Assembly (NCBI GenBank): GCA_013911885.1
Contig: JACESI010000008.1
Location: 1 to 64,000 of the forward strand
DNA length: 64,000 bases
Direction: 5' to 3'
Origin: Hyphomicrobiales bacterium
Lineage (GTDB): Bacteria > Pseudomonadota > Alphaproteobacteria > Rhizobiales > JACESI01
Every line of letters begins with the position of its first letter. Within the stretch, counting starts at the first letter, position 1. Below, one piece after another: positions 43,560 through 52,077 of this stretch. The translations under genes were made by a program, and so were the position numbers. The notes under the pieces are model-generated. The model saw only the letters and a list, made by a program, of their open reading frames with translations. It was not told the origin of the DNA and did no database searches.

Positions 43560-45203
43560 CAAAGGCCGCAACCAGACAAAAATCTGAACCCCGACATCCC
43601 GGCCGAGCCCGGCGGCGAAAAGTGTTGCGGCATAAAGCCCGCGCCCGGCCCGCTCAATCGTCTTGCCGACGACATCGCGCGGGGTTGCGTTGGCATGATT
43701 GCTGGAACCGTCGAAAAGGGCGAGACAGTCGCCTCTGCCCGCCGCCGTCTGCGGGGCTTCCGCCATCCCCTCGATATAGGACAGGCGCGCGAGGACCGGC
43801 AGACCCAGCTGATGCGACAGATCATGGGCCGAGCGCACGGTCTGGTCGAAAAGTTCCGCAAGCGTTGCAAGCGAGATGCCGAGGACCATACCGCCGAACA
43901 AGCCGGCGAGGACGAACAGCAGGCTTCCCGGCGTATCGGGCCAGAGCGGCTCGGATGGTGCATCCACGATTTTGACGCGCTCCGGGGCCTCGAAACGACC
44001 GAGCGCGCCGGTGACACGCGCCATCTCATAGCGTTCGGCGAGTTTCTCATAAAGTCCCTGCGCGATGCGGATATCGCGTTCCAGGCCCTGCATCTTGCGT
44101 TCGATGGGGCCGAAACGGGCGATGCCCCGGTTCAACTGAACGATCTTGAGCCGGATCTGTTCGACTTCCTTTTCAAGGGTGACCTTTTTCGATTGGGCAT
44201 CCTGAAGTCGCAGCATCTGCGATACCAGAAACGGGCTTTGACCGGTTTCCTCCAGACTGCCGGACTGTCCCATGGCGATATTGAACAGGCGGTTGAGATC
44301 GGTATCACTGACTTCTGTCGAGACCTGCAAGAGTTCCGAACGCTCTGCGCGCAGCCGCGAGAGTTTCGCTTCCGTGTTCTTGACGAGGGAATGCTGCTCC
44401 GTGTAGCGGGCCTTCATCGACACGAGTTCGCTCGATAGCGATACGATCTGTTCCTCAAGCTGGCCGATCAGAGGGTTGGTGCCGGAAAGGCGTTTGCGCA
44501 GATCGTCGAGCGCGCGATCGGCCGCTGACAATTCGATCAGCCTGGTGTCGTAAATGTCCTGAAGTGAAGCGAGGCGCGTCACATTCGAGCGGTAGATTTC
44601 AGGAAGGGTTTCCGAATTGTCGAATTTGAATGCCGCAAGCCGCGCTTCCGCCTGCTGGAGTTTCATCTGCCGGTCCATCATCTGTTCCTTGAGGAACTGT
44701 TCGCTGCCTTCGACCGACGAGCGCCCTGGTGCAACGATCCGCTCGATGAAGCTTTTCGAAATGGCGTTGAGTTTGACAGCGAGTCCCTCCGCTTTCGGGC
44801 CTTTGAGCGTGAGGGTGATCACCTCGGTGCCGACCAGTTCGGACGAGATTGACTTCGCCAGATCATCGATTGCATGGGCTTTTTTGAGCGGTGGCGTTTT
44901 TTCGTCGATTTCGCCAAGCTGGAGTAGCACTTCGCCCAGGACATGCTCGCTTTTCAGGAGCGCCTGAAGCGGTTTGATGCGCTCCTTGAGATTGGGGCTG
45001 AGGGCGAATTCCTCCAGAAACGGATTGAGCGCGGCGGGCTCCTGAACCAGGATCGACATTCTTGTGGAATAGCTTTTTGCAACAAGATGTGATGTCAGAA
45101 AGGCAAGCACGGGCAACAGCAGAACCGGCAGGCAAATCAGATATCTGCGCCGCCAGGCAGCGTTGATCAGAATGGCGATGGTGTCGTTGAGGGAGCGGTT
45201 CAT
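43503..45203 (-). CDS. Wzz/GumC-like polysaccharide chain-length co-polymerase
   Basis: A 566-residue inner-membrane protein with a membrane helix near residue 25 (LICLPVLLLPVLAFLTSHLV), a long periplasmic coiled-coil region (about 180-400), the second membrane segment near 425 (PGSLLFVLAGLFGGMVLGISLATLAELFD), and a cytoplasmic tail. This is the Wzz topology. The tail has no P-loop kinase; a kinase-like ATPase is encoded at 31392, but without the Walker lysine. Last gene of the long minus-strand operon; its C-terminus overlaps the response-regulator gene. Confidence 0.88.
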   Translation of the reverse strand: MNRSLNDTIAILINAAWRRRYLICLPVLLLPVLAFLTSHLVAKSYSTRMSILVQEPAALNPFLEEFALSPNLKERIKPLQALLKSEHVLGEVLLQLGEIDEKTPPLKKAHAIDDLAKSISSELVGTEVITLTLKGPKAEGLAVKLNAISKSFIERIVAPGRSSVEGSEQFLKEQMMDRQMKLQQAEARLAAFKFDNSETLPEIYRSNVTRLASLQDIYDTRLIELSAADRALDDLRKRLSGTNPLIGQLEEQIVSLSSELVSMKARYTEQHSLVKNTEAKLSRLRAERSELLQVSTEVSDTDLNRLFNIAMGQSGSLEETGQSPFLVSQMLRLQDAQSKKVTLEKEVEQIRLKIVQLNRGIARFGPIERKMQGLERDIRIAQGLYEKLAERYEMARVTGALGRFEAPERVKIVDAPSEPLWPDTPGSLLFVLAGLFGGMVLGISLATLAELFDQTVRSAHDLSHQLGLPVLARLSYIEGMAEAPQTAAGRGDCLALFDGSSNHANATPRDVVGKTIERAGRGLYAATLFAAGLGRDVGVQIFVWLRPLSGSLFLRAVSLLRLRRRP

Positions 45204-45226
45204 CGGTTCTTTTTCGGTTGCCTGGT

Positions 45227-46183
45227 TCAGTTTGTGACCCGGATTTCGAGATGGTCAGCGGCAAGCTCAGGGGCGACTGTGCGTTTTGCGGTCTCGAATT
45301 GCGGGGTGAGGGCGGCAATCGCCATCAGGCGACTTTCGGCAAGGGCGATTTTCTCAAAGGCGCTGCCGCTGCTTGCAAGGCCGGCGCGGATCACGAACGG
45401 ACCATTCGGATGGGCCTTGATGAAGGCTCCGAGCCGGTGATAGGCATCGGCTTCAAGGTTCGATGTGTCGGCATGAAAGGCAAGGTCGAGAGACGGTGTC
45501 CTGCTCTCTGCCGCTTGCGCCGCGACCAGGCGGCGTGCCCGGTCAAAAAGTTCCGGGCCTGAGACGTCCGCTTCTTGCGACCGGGCCTCGGCTGCCCCGC
45601 TCAGGGCGCGGGCTTTGGCAAAGAGCGCCTGCGGGTCAGCTTCAAACGCGGCTTCACCGCTTGCAAAAGTCTCCTCACCGGCGCTGTTTGCGCGATAGCT
45701 CGCAAACAGGGCGTCCGGGGTGGGGCCGTCCGCATCCCCGTCAAAGGTGGTATCGTCGCTGTTGTCGATGATTTCAAACGGCAGATCCGCGCCTTCTCCC
45801 GTGTTTGCGCCTTCTCCCGTGTTTGCAATGGCGGCGGTTCGGATCGGATCAAGACCCACGGCTTCAGGAACAGGGCCGGTTCCTGAGGCAAAATAGGCGG
45901 CTGTCTGATTTGTGCTGACCGGATCGGCTGAGGGCGCGTCCGGTTCGCCGTCGCCGCGCGCGACCGCGAGGATTTGCTCCGGCGTGGTTCTTGCCGCGGT
46001 TTTATCATTCGCCGGTGCAAGGCTCGCGCGCAGATCGTCCGGCAGAAGCGCCTCGGTGCGGGGTGCGCAGGCGCAAAGCACAAATGCAAATGCCAGAAGC
46101 GCCATGGAAGTCGCGCCCTTTCTTGCCATGTTCCGTGTTGAAAGCCCGAATATCACCGCCATTCGCCCCATTTTTCCCGTCAC
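45227..46183 (-). CDS. Lipoprotein with degenerate OmpA-like C-terminus
   Basis: A 318-residue protein with a lipobox (LLAFAFVLCACAP, lipid cysteine in ACAP), an acidic low-complexity middle, and a C-terminal 90 residues resembling an OmpA-type peptidoglycan-binding fold (AYHRLGAFIKAHPNGPFVIRAG, then IALAESRLMAIAAL). It is coupled to the upstream gene by an ATGA overlap; an internal ATG at 46129 could be the real start because it places the signal peptide at the N-terminus. It may anchor the export machinery in the envelope. The family is not one I can name. Confidence 0.7.
   Translation of the reverse strand: MTGKMGRMAVIFGLSTRNMARKGATSMALLAFAFVLCACAPRTEALLPDDLRASLAPANDKTAARTTPEQILAVARGDGEPDAPSADPVSTNQTAAYFASGTGPVPEAVGLDPIRTAAIANTGEGANTGEGADLPFEIIDNSDDTTFDGDADGPTPDALFASYRANSAGEETFASGEAAFEADPQALFAKARALSGAAEARSQEADVSGPELFDRARRLVAAQAAESRTPSLDLAFHADTSNLEADAYHRLGAFIKAHPNGPFVIRAGLASSGSAFEKIALAESRLMAIAALTPQFETAKRTVAPELAADHLEIRVTN
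45790..45825. repeat. Perfect 18-base tandem repeat in the lipoprotein gene
   Basis: CGCCTTCTCCCGTGTTTG occurs twice in tandem, encoding a duplicated six-residue ANTGEG unit. In frame, so copy number can change without disrupting the protein. Confidence 0.85.
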
Positions 46184-48666
46184 TTCTCCTCAGTTCCATT
46201 CAAGTGCAGTGCCAGTTTGGCGATTGCAATTCGCAATGAATTGAGTTGTTCCCGCGGGATTGCGCGCGCTTTTTCCCAGTCACCTGAAAGGGTTTTGAGG
46301 AATGTTCGCTGAATTATGGCCAGGAGCTTTTGCGCCTCGGGTGTGTTCTGGGTCTCGAGCCAGCGGAAAAACCGCTGATCGATCAGACCGTCGGCCATCT
46401 CGATCATGCCGACATGGATGTCCGGTTGCGGCGCGCAGACCAGGGGCATGGGTGGGAACATCGACACATCCCCCTCGCGCCCGTCGGTCGGGTCAAAGGG
46501 ATCGCCGAGCGGCAGGCGGGCGTGCCATTGCAGATAGCGCTCTGCGCCCGAGAGCCAGAGCCACAGGCCGGCTGTGAGGCGCGGCGCGTCCGTATTGTAA
46601 AGCCAGGGAATAACTTTCTGTTTTTGCAGGGATTTTATTTCAGCAATGTCGATTCCAAACCCGGCATTGATGATCGCGACATCAAAAAGCGGCGCATAGC
46701 TCTTGTCCGCCTTGCTGTTGAGATGCCCGGCGAGACGGGCGGCGGGTGCCGCGCGGCGCACGGCGGCGACCCATGCGCCCGGATCGGTGCCACCGGATTC
46801 GGCATTGCTTGGCTCATCCGCCATACTCCAGACCGGCGCGGGAAGGTTTTCCCGGCCAAGGGCTGCTTCTGCTTCTGCAAGCCGTATCGCGCCTTTTTCC
46901 ACGCCGAGCGCGCGCCGGAGTTCAAATCCTGCCTGATAGGCAAGCCAAGGCTCGGCATTTGCAAATTGCAACGCCTGTTGCGTATCGCGAAGAAAACCGG
47001 GAAGCGCGTCACCGAGGGGTGGGCGAAGGGCCGGGGCATTGCCGGTGATGCCGAGTTTTGCAAGAAAGGCGAGGTCGCAGCGGTTCTGCGCCTCACCGGC
47101 GCTGCGCAGACTTTTTTCCCACAAAAGATGGGCAGGCGTTTGCAGGTAGAACCCGGCCGCATGGCGCGCCTCTGGCAGGGCAATCGGCGGAACGATGAGG
47201 CGTAGCCGCTGCTCGCGCAGGAGGCCACCCGCCTCGATCCTCAGCGTGCCGGAATGAACGCCGGGCGGTGGCGGTTCTTTCGGATTGAACCAGAGCGCAA
47301 AGCGTCTCGGAATGCCGGCGTGAAGCCCGAAAGCCCGGCCGTCCGCGCGCAGGCTTGCCGATCGTGGCGTGAAAAGGTTGCCCCCGGTTCTCACCCGCTC
47401 CAGCCGCCGTTGTCCGGTCCAGATCAGTGTCTCGATGGCTCGATCCAGCAAAGGTTCCCGCCAGTGGACGGAAAGCCGCGTCGTCCCTTGTGCTTTCGCG
47501 CTCAAGAGGGCGAGATGAAGACCGGTGCCGCTGGTTGCGGTCAGCGCAAGATCAATCGCGTCAGGGACGGCGTCGCTTTCAAGCGTGATTTCGGCATCCG
47601 GCGCGATGCTGTCGCCGATCGATGAATCAACCGTCCAGCGATTGGTGAACCAGGTCTTGCGCCGTTGATTGACAGCGCTCAAGGCATCAATGCCAGCGGG
47701 CTCGATCAGGATTGCGGAAAGATAGAGCGCCGTCGCGCCGAAGCCTGCAAGATCAATCGCAAGAAGGCCGTCCGGGCCGATCTCCACGTCATAGGTGAGC
47801 GCGCCGCCGCGATGGCGGCCATAGTTTTCCCAGATATCCGCATCGGCGCCGACCTCGCGGTCGCGTCCGCTGAAATAGCGGCTTTGAAGCCAGCTTTCCG
47901 GTGTGTATTCCTCTGTGCGGACCACGCTGCCGTTGATCGTGATGCGGCGTTTGCCGAAAGAGCGCAGGCTTTCCCAGGCGCTGGTTTCCTCGGTCCACAG
48001 GGTCACGCGGTGCTTTCCCGCTGTCTCTCGAAGGCGTACATGTTCGATGCCGCTGATCCCGCTTGCGATGAGGGGGTCGACGCCGGGGCGCAGGATTTCC
48101 TGAAGATATTTACCCGAAAGGCGCGGGTCCTTTGCGGTGATGCGCGAGAATCCCTCGAAAAGCGGGCTTGTGGCGGCGCCGAAACTGTATCCGCTTGCGC
48201 CCTTGGCAAGACGCGCTACCGCCTCGAGGACGACACTGTCGATTTTCACCCGCTCCATGCCGTCGCGCCCGAACAGGATGATCTTGCGGATATTCCCGAT
48301 ATCAAGCGGCTGATGGTTGGCTGCGGTCAGTCCGGCAAGGGGAAGGCGAATTTCGAAGGGTCCGGGGGGCAGGCGTTGCTCGCTGTTGAAGCGGGTTGCA
48401 TAGGAGGTGGCATTGCGATCGTCGATCCTGAGGAGAAGCTCGGCGGTCGCAGCGCCCGTGACCACGCCGCGCACCACCAGAACGGCGTTCTCCGGCTCGA
48501 TATCCGCCGGAAGCGGTCCGTACCGAACCGGCAGAGAGCCGCCCTCTGACAATGTGAGGAGCGTTGCCCGGTTTGCCGCCGGTTCGGTTTTCACCGTCTC
48601 GGCTAAAGAGGCTGCCGCAAACAAAAGGCCAGAGAGAAGCGTGAGGAGGGCGGTAAAGCGGGTCAT
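46180..48666 (-). CDS. Putative periplasmic glycoside hydrolase-like protein
   Basis: An 828-residue protein with a signal peptide (ALLTLLSGLLFAAASLAE). The N-terminal half has beta-rich segments like carbohydrate-binding or galactose-binding domains. From about residue 500 the pattern recalls GH123/DUF4091-type TIM barrels, with an acidic pair in VWSMADEPSNAESGG and, further on, VIPWLYNTDAPRLTAGLWLWLSGAERYLQWHA. A role in trimming or modifying the nascent polysaccharide is inferred from the barrel-like features and from its place between a glycosyltransferase and the lipoprotein in the operon. Not a confident family assignment. Confidence 0.6.
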   Translation of the reverse strand: MTRFTALLTLLSGLLFAAASLAETVKTEPAANRATLLTLSEGGSLPVRYGPLPADIEPENAVLVVRGVVTGAATAELLLRIDDRNATSYATRFNSEQRLPPGPFEIRLPLAGLTAANHQPLDIGNIRKIILFGRDGMERVKIDSVVLEAVARLAKGASGYSFGAATSPLFEGFSRITAKDPRLSGKYLQEILRPGVDPLIASGISGIEHVRLRETAGKHRVTLWTEETSAWESLRSFGKRRITINGSVVRTEEYTPESWLQSRYFSGRDREVGADADIWENYGRHRGGALTYDVEIGPDGLLAIDLAGFGATALYLSAILIEPAGIDALSAVNQRRKTWFTNRWTVDSSIGDSIAPDAEITLESDAVPDAIDLALTATSGTGLHLALLSAKAQGTTRLSVHWREPLLDRAIETLIWTGQRRLERVRTGGNLFTPRSASLRADGRAFGLHAGIPRRFALWFNPKEPPPPGVHSGTLRIEAGGLLREQRLRLIVPPIALPEARHAAGFYLQTPAHLLWEKSLRSAGEAQNRCDLAFLAKLGITGNAPALRPPLGDALPGFLRDTQQALQFANAEPWLAYQAGFELRRALGVEKGAIRLAEAEAALGRENLPAPVWSMADEPSNAESGGTDPGAWVAAVRRAAPAARLAGHLNSKADKSYAPLFDVAIINAGFGIDIAEIKSLQKQKVIPWLYNTDAPRLTAGLWLWLSGAERYLQWHARLPLGDPFDPTDGREGDVSMFPPMPLVCAPQPDIHVGMIEMADGLIDQRFFRWLETQNTPEAQKLLAIIQRTFLKTLSGDWEKARAIPREQLNSLRIAIAKLALHLNGTEEK
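46224..46236. promoter_or_regulatory. TTGC-N5-GCAA dyad inside the operon
   Basis: TTGCAATTCGCAA, the same dyad as at 35486-35544, near the junction of the hydrolase-like and lipoprotein genes. Coding location, so function is uncertain. Confidence 0.35.
46959..46971. promoter_or_regulatory. TTGC-N5-GCAA dyad inside the hydrolase-like gene
   Basis: TTGCAAATTGCAA, part of TTTGCAAATTGCAAC, very close in sequence to the intergenic pair. Coding location; may be a decoy or auxiliary activator site. Confidence 0.35.
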
Positions 48667-49802
48667 AGGGTCGCGAGGATGTTTTCGATCCGCGCTGCCT
48701 GCGCGTCCCAGCTTTCGGTCGCGACAAAATCCCGGCGCAAGGAATTGTGTTTCCTGTCGTGCAGTGCCGTTTCGATGGCAGCCGGAAAATCAGCCTCCGT
48801 TTCTGCCACCCGCACGAGAGCCTGATAGCGCTTGAGGGCCTTGAAGCGGGTTGCGGCAATCGGTGTGCCGGCTGCGAAATATTCACGCAGTTTCAGAGGA
48901 TTGCTCGCGTCCATATCCGGACCCTGACGAAACGGCAGCAACGAGACATCCCAGTTCTGAACATAGCCGGGCAGAGCCGTGTGCGGGCGTTCACCCAGAA
49001 AAAACACATTCCGGCAGGCCTGAAGCCGCGTGCAGTCGGTCTGTACCGGGCCGATCATGACAAAGCGCCAATGCGGCAGGCGCTCCGCTGCATCGGCCAG
49101 AAGATCGACATGGATACGCTCGCCGATGCTGCCGAAAAAGCCCGCGACCGGGCCGCCTTCCGGCATGTCCGCGGGGCGCGCCGCCGTTGTGGAAAACAGG
49201 GCATGATCGACGCCATGCTCAATCAGGATGGTTTTCTCGCGCGGGAAGCGCTGGGCCAGTTCCTCTGAGGCTGCAATGACGAGATCCGCGCGGGCGACAA
49301 GGCGCTTCTCCGCTTCCATCACGGGCTTGTGGTCGACACCCTGCCAGGCGCCGAAATCATCGCCGCAATAATAGATGACGCCGCGCTCATCCAGCGTATC
49401 GCAGGCGACGACCGCCGTCGGCAGCGAGCACCATAACAGCGGTTTTTCGATGTTGCCCGCGCGCATTTCCTTGCGGATCTGGCGCGAAAGCAAGGCGCGG
49501 TTGATCTGGTCGGCACTTGCGCTGCCGGGCCAGGGAATGGCGACCGGCGAGAGCACACGCATGCTTTCGGGCAGGCTCACGCGATGCTCGTGCTCCGATC
49601 TGATGACGCGCTTCAGCGAGAATGTCTGTGCCTTTTCAAACAAGCGGTGGAGATCAGCACGGTTCAGCCGGGGGCGGCGCATGCCGATCGAATTCACCCA
49701 GAGCACCTGACGATCGACGGCGAGGCGCTTGACCAGGTGCTGCGTCGAACTTGGATGGCGGCCCCAGTCTTCGCCGAAGACGACCATATCGTGTTTCATC
49801 AT
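48663..49802 (-). CDS. Glycosyltransferase, GT-B type
   Basis: A 379-residue glycosyltransferase beginning HDMVVFGEDWGRHPSSTQHLVKRLA, an N-terminus common to alphaproteobacterial polysaccharide transferases. The donor-site half includes VAGFFGSIGERIHVDLLADAAERLPHWRFVMIGP and LLPFRQGPDMDASNPLKLREYFAAGTPIAATRF. It overlaps its neighbours by 4 bases at both ends (48663-48666 and 49799-49802), so it is translationally coupled within the Wzx-Wzy operon. Donor and acceptor unknown. Confidence 0.88.
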   Translation of the reverse strand: MMKHDMVVFGEDWGRHPSSTQHLVKRLAVDRQVLWVNSIGMRRPRLNRADLHRLFEKAQTFSLKRVIRSEHEHRVSLPESMRVLSPVAIPWPGSASADQINRALLSRQIRKEMRAGNIEKPLLWCSLPTAVVACDTLDERGVIYYCGDDFGAWQGVDHKPVMEAEKRLVARADLVIAASEELAQRFPREKTILIEHGVDHALFSTTAARPADMPEGGPVAGFFGSIGERIHVDLLADAAERLPHWRFVMIGPVQTDCTRLQACRNVFFLGERPHTALPGYVQNWDVSLLPFRQGPDMDASNPLKLREYFAAGTPIAATRFKALKRYQALVRVAETEADFPAAIETALHDRKHNSLRRDFVATESWDAQAARIENILATL

Positions 49803-50545
49803 GCCGTCCCCGTTTTCAGATTTCCCCTGACCTCTTGCGGAAAGAGCGGCCGGATAACGCGGGCCGGAATGCCGCCTGCAAGAACCATTGGCGGCAGATC
49901 TTTCGTCACCACGCTGCCCGATGCCACAATGGTTCCGCGCCCGATCCGTACACCGGCATTGACCACACTGCCGGTGCAGACCCAGACATCATCCTCGAGA
50001 ATGATGTCGCCGGCCTGCTCATCGAGATCGGCATCGCCGCGGGCGCGGGCGACAGGATCGACCGGATGTCCAGGATAGCCCGCGAGGAAGCACTTGTTGG
50101 TGACGCGGACATTGTCGCCGAAGACAACTTTCGTGCCGACGGCAATCGTGACCTGCCATCCGATGCCGCAATTTCTGCCGATGATGAGTTCCGGCGCAAT
50201 CTTGCCATTGCCCCGGCCTGTGAAGGTGGTCGAGCCGAATATATGGCTGTGTTCGCCAATCGTGATCTGCAGCGGCCCGAGCACCAGCGGCATGCCGGAT
50301 TCAAGGAACAATTCCTTAGCAGGCCGGGTCAGCCGCGACTGGAACATCGGGGTGTAATAGAAAATCCGCAGCATGTTTCGCCACAGGTCGCGGGTGGCGC
50401 AATGCAGATAATAGAGCGGTTTGTGAACCGGCGGAATGCTCGGGAAGGACGCGTTTTTGAGCCAGTGAACGCTGGTATAGATAAGGGCCGCCAACGGGTG
50501 TTCACGGCGTTTCACCCAATGGCGCAGGGTGAGGCTCTTGCTCAT
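49799..50545 (-). CDS. Acyltransferase with hexapeptide repeats
   Basis: A 248-residue left-handed beta-helix acyltransferase. Hexapeptide-type repeats run from about residue 95 to 230 (HSHIFGSTTFTGRGNGKIAPELIIGRNCGIGW, ILEDDVWVCTGSVVNAGVRIGRGTIVASGSVVTKDLPPM), including the VNAGVRIG and GSVVTKDLPP elements of the acetyltransferase group. It likely O-acetylates a polysaccharide sugar. ATG 50545 overlaps the polymerase stop by 4 bases; the ORF's earlier ATG lies inside that gene. Confidence 0.9.
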   Translation of the reverse strand: MSKSLTLRHWVKRREHPLAALIYTSVHWLKNASFPSIPPVHKPLYYLHCATRDLWRNMLRIFYYTPMFQSRLTRPAKELFLESGMPLVLGPLQITIGEHSHIFGSTTFTGRGNGKIAPELIIGRNCGIGWQVTIAVGTKVVFGDNVRVTNKCFLAGYPGHPVDPVARARGDADLDEQAGDIILEDDVWVCTGSVVNAGVRIGRGTIVASGSVVTKDLPPMVLAGGIPARVIRPLFPQEVRGNLKTGTA

Positions 50546-52077
50546 GATGGTCTCTCCTCGGATTTGTCTTTCATGAATGGCTTCCGGTGCGGCGGAACCC
50601 ACAGGATTTCGGAGTTTTGCGGTGCTGTCGGCTGCCAGAGACAGGCGGGGACGGATTTTTCCAGCCGGACTTCTTTATAGGCTCGGCAGTAGCGTGCGAG
50701 GGCGATGGCGAAGGCTGTCAGAATATAGAGCGGCCACTCGAAGCCCTGGGTTAGAAACGTTCCCGCAACGGCAAAACCGGCCATGCCCGCAAGGGCGGCG
50801 AGCGCGGTCGTGCGCAGGCTTTCCGGTGCATTTTCAGCGTCAAGCATTTTGCTGTGTTTCAACAGGCGCACGCTCAAAACGATGACCATGGCCATGAACA
50901 GCAAAAAGCCGATAATGCCGGTTTCGGCCAGAACGCCGAGCCAGGTCGAATGCACTGCGTGCGGTTTGCCGTCCCATGCGGCTGTATAGAAATAATAGTT
51001 CGCAATGAAGTTGTTGAGGCCGACTCCGGTCAGAGGATTGGCGCTGACCATTTCAAGCGCTGTATGCCAGGCATTGATACGGCCCATCGAGGAGGCATCA
51101 AGGCCCGCTTCATGGGCGCCGCCAGAGATCCGCGACGAGAGGCCCGCCAGTGTCGCAAGCGCGAATGCCGCTATGACCGCGAGCGCCACGAGGATGATTT
51201 TCGAGCGGATATAGCGATGGCCGAAGACCGCCATGACCGCGAGGAGGCCGAGAAGCCCGCCCCGGCTCTGCGTCGCGATAATGGCCGCGATCATGATCAC
51301 AACGCCCGCAAGGCCGAACAGTTTCAAAAGCCGCGCCTTCGGCACCATGACAAGGGCCGCCGCAAATGAAAGCGGAAACAGAAGACGCAGGGAAAGGTCG
51401 TTCGGATCGCCGAGCGATGAGCCGATATCACGTGAGATCGTAACCCGCGTCCCCTCGACAAGGCCGATCCCCATCATCTTGTTGTAAAGCGCGACCATGC
51501 CGATGATTGAGCCGGAGGCGACAATGAACTTCGTTGCATTCGCGAATTGATCCGGGCGCTGCATGATCCAGGCGATGGCTAGGGTCATGATCGCGATCTT
51601 CCAGAATGACTCGACGAGAAACGCCTTTGCAGCGCCTGCGTTCTCGGCGAACGGTACGCCCATCACGCACCAGATGAAAAACAAGGCAAAGAGAATCAGC
51701 TCCGGCTCAGCAGAGAGGCGTAAGGTGCGCGCGGTGATCAGGCTATATCCAAGGACCAGAAGGATGGCGATGGACAGAAGCAGCGGGATGCGCAGGCCGA
51801 GCAGCAGCGGAAAGGCCTCATGGAAGCGGAAAAAAGCAAAACCGATGAAGAGAAGCGAGATTGCGAAGGTGAAATTGACAGCCATGATGGTAACAAGCGG
51901 CAGGAGGGCTACCGCGACCACAATGAAGGGCTTGACGAAGGGTGAAACCGGCATCGGCGTGAGCAGCGTCGCGGTCGCAAGGAGGCAGCTGACGAGCGCG
52001 ACGGCGAGATGCTGATAGGCATTGCCGCCGAGGGGCGATGGCCGCTGATTGTGGATCTGATGGGTGGCATCCATCAT
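50542..52077 (-). CDS. O-antigen polymerase/ligase family protein (Wzy)
   Basis: A 511-residue integral membrane protein with about 11-12 helices and the Wzy_C/O-antigen-ligase region near residues 310-400 (GRINAWHTALEMVSANPLTGVGLNNF, AVHSTWLGVLAETGIIGFLLF). It should polymerise lipid-linked repeat units on the periplasmic side, with chain length set by the Wzz-like protein from the same operon. It overlaps the flippase gene and the acyltransferase gene by 4 bases. Confidence 0.9.
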   Translation of the reverse strand: MMDATHQIHNQRPSPLGGNAYQHLAVALVSCLLATATLLTPMPVSPFVKPFIVVAVALLPLVTIMAVNFTFAISLLFIGFAFFRFHEAFPLLLGLRIPLLLSIAILLVLGYSLITARTLRLSAEPELILFALFFIWCVMGVPFAENAGAAKAFLVESFWKIAIMTLAIAWIMQRPDQFANATKFIVASGSIIGMVALYNKMMGIGLVEGTRVTISRDIGSSLGDPNDLSLRLLFPLSFAAALVMVPKARLLKLFGLAGVVIMIAAIIATQSRGGLLGLLAVMAVFGHRYIRSKIILVALAVIAAFALATLAGLSSRISGGAHEAGLDASSMGRINAWHTALEMVSANPLTGVGLNNFIANYYFYTAAWDGKPHAVHSTWLGVLAETGIIGFLLFMAMVIVLSVRLLKHSKMLDAENAPESLRTTALAALAGMAGFAVAGTFLTQGFEWPLYILTAFAIALARYCRAYKEVRLEKSVPACLWQPTAPQNSEILWVPPHRKPFMKDKSEERPS

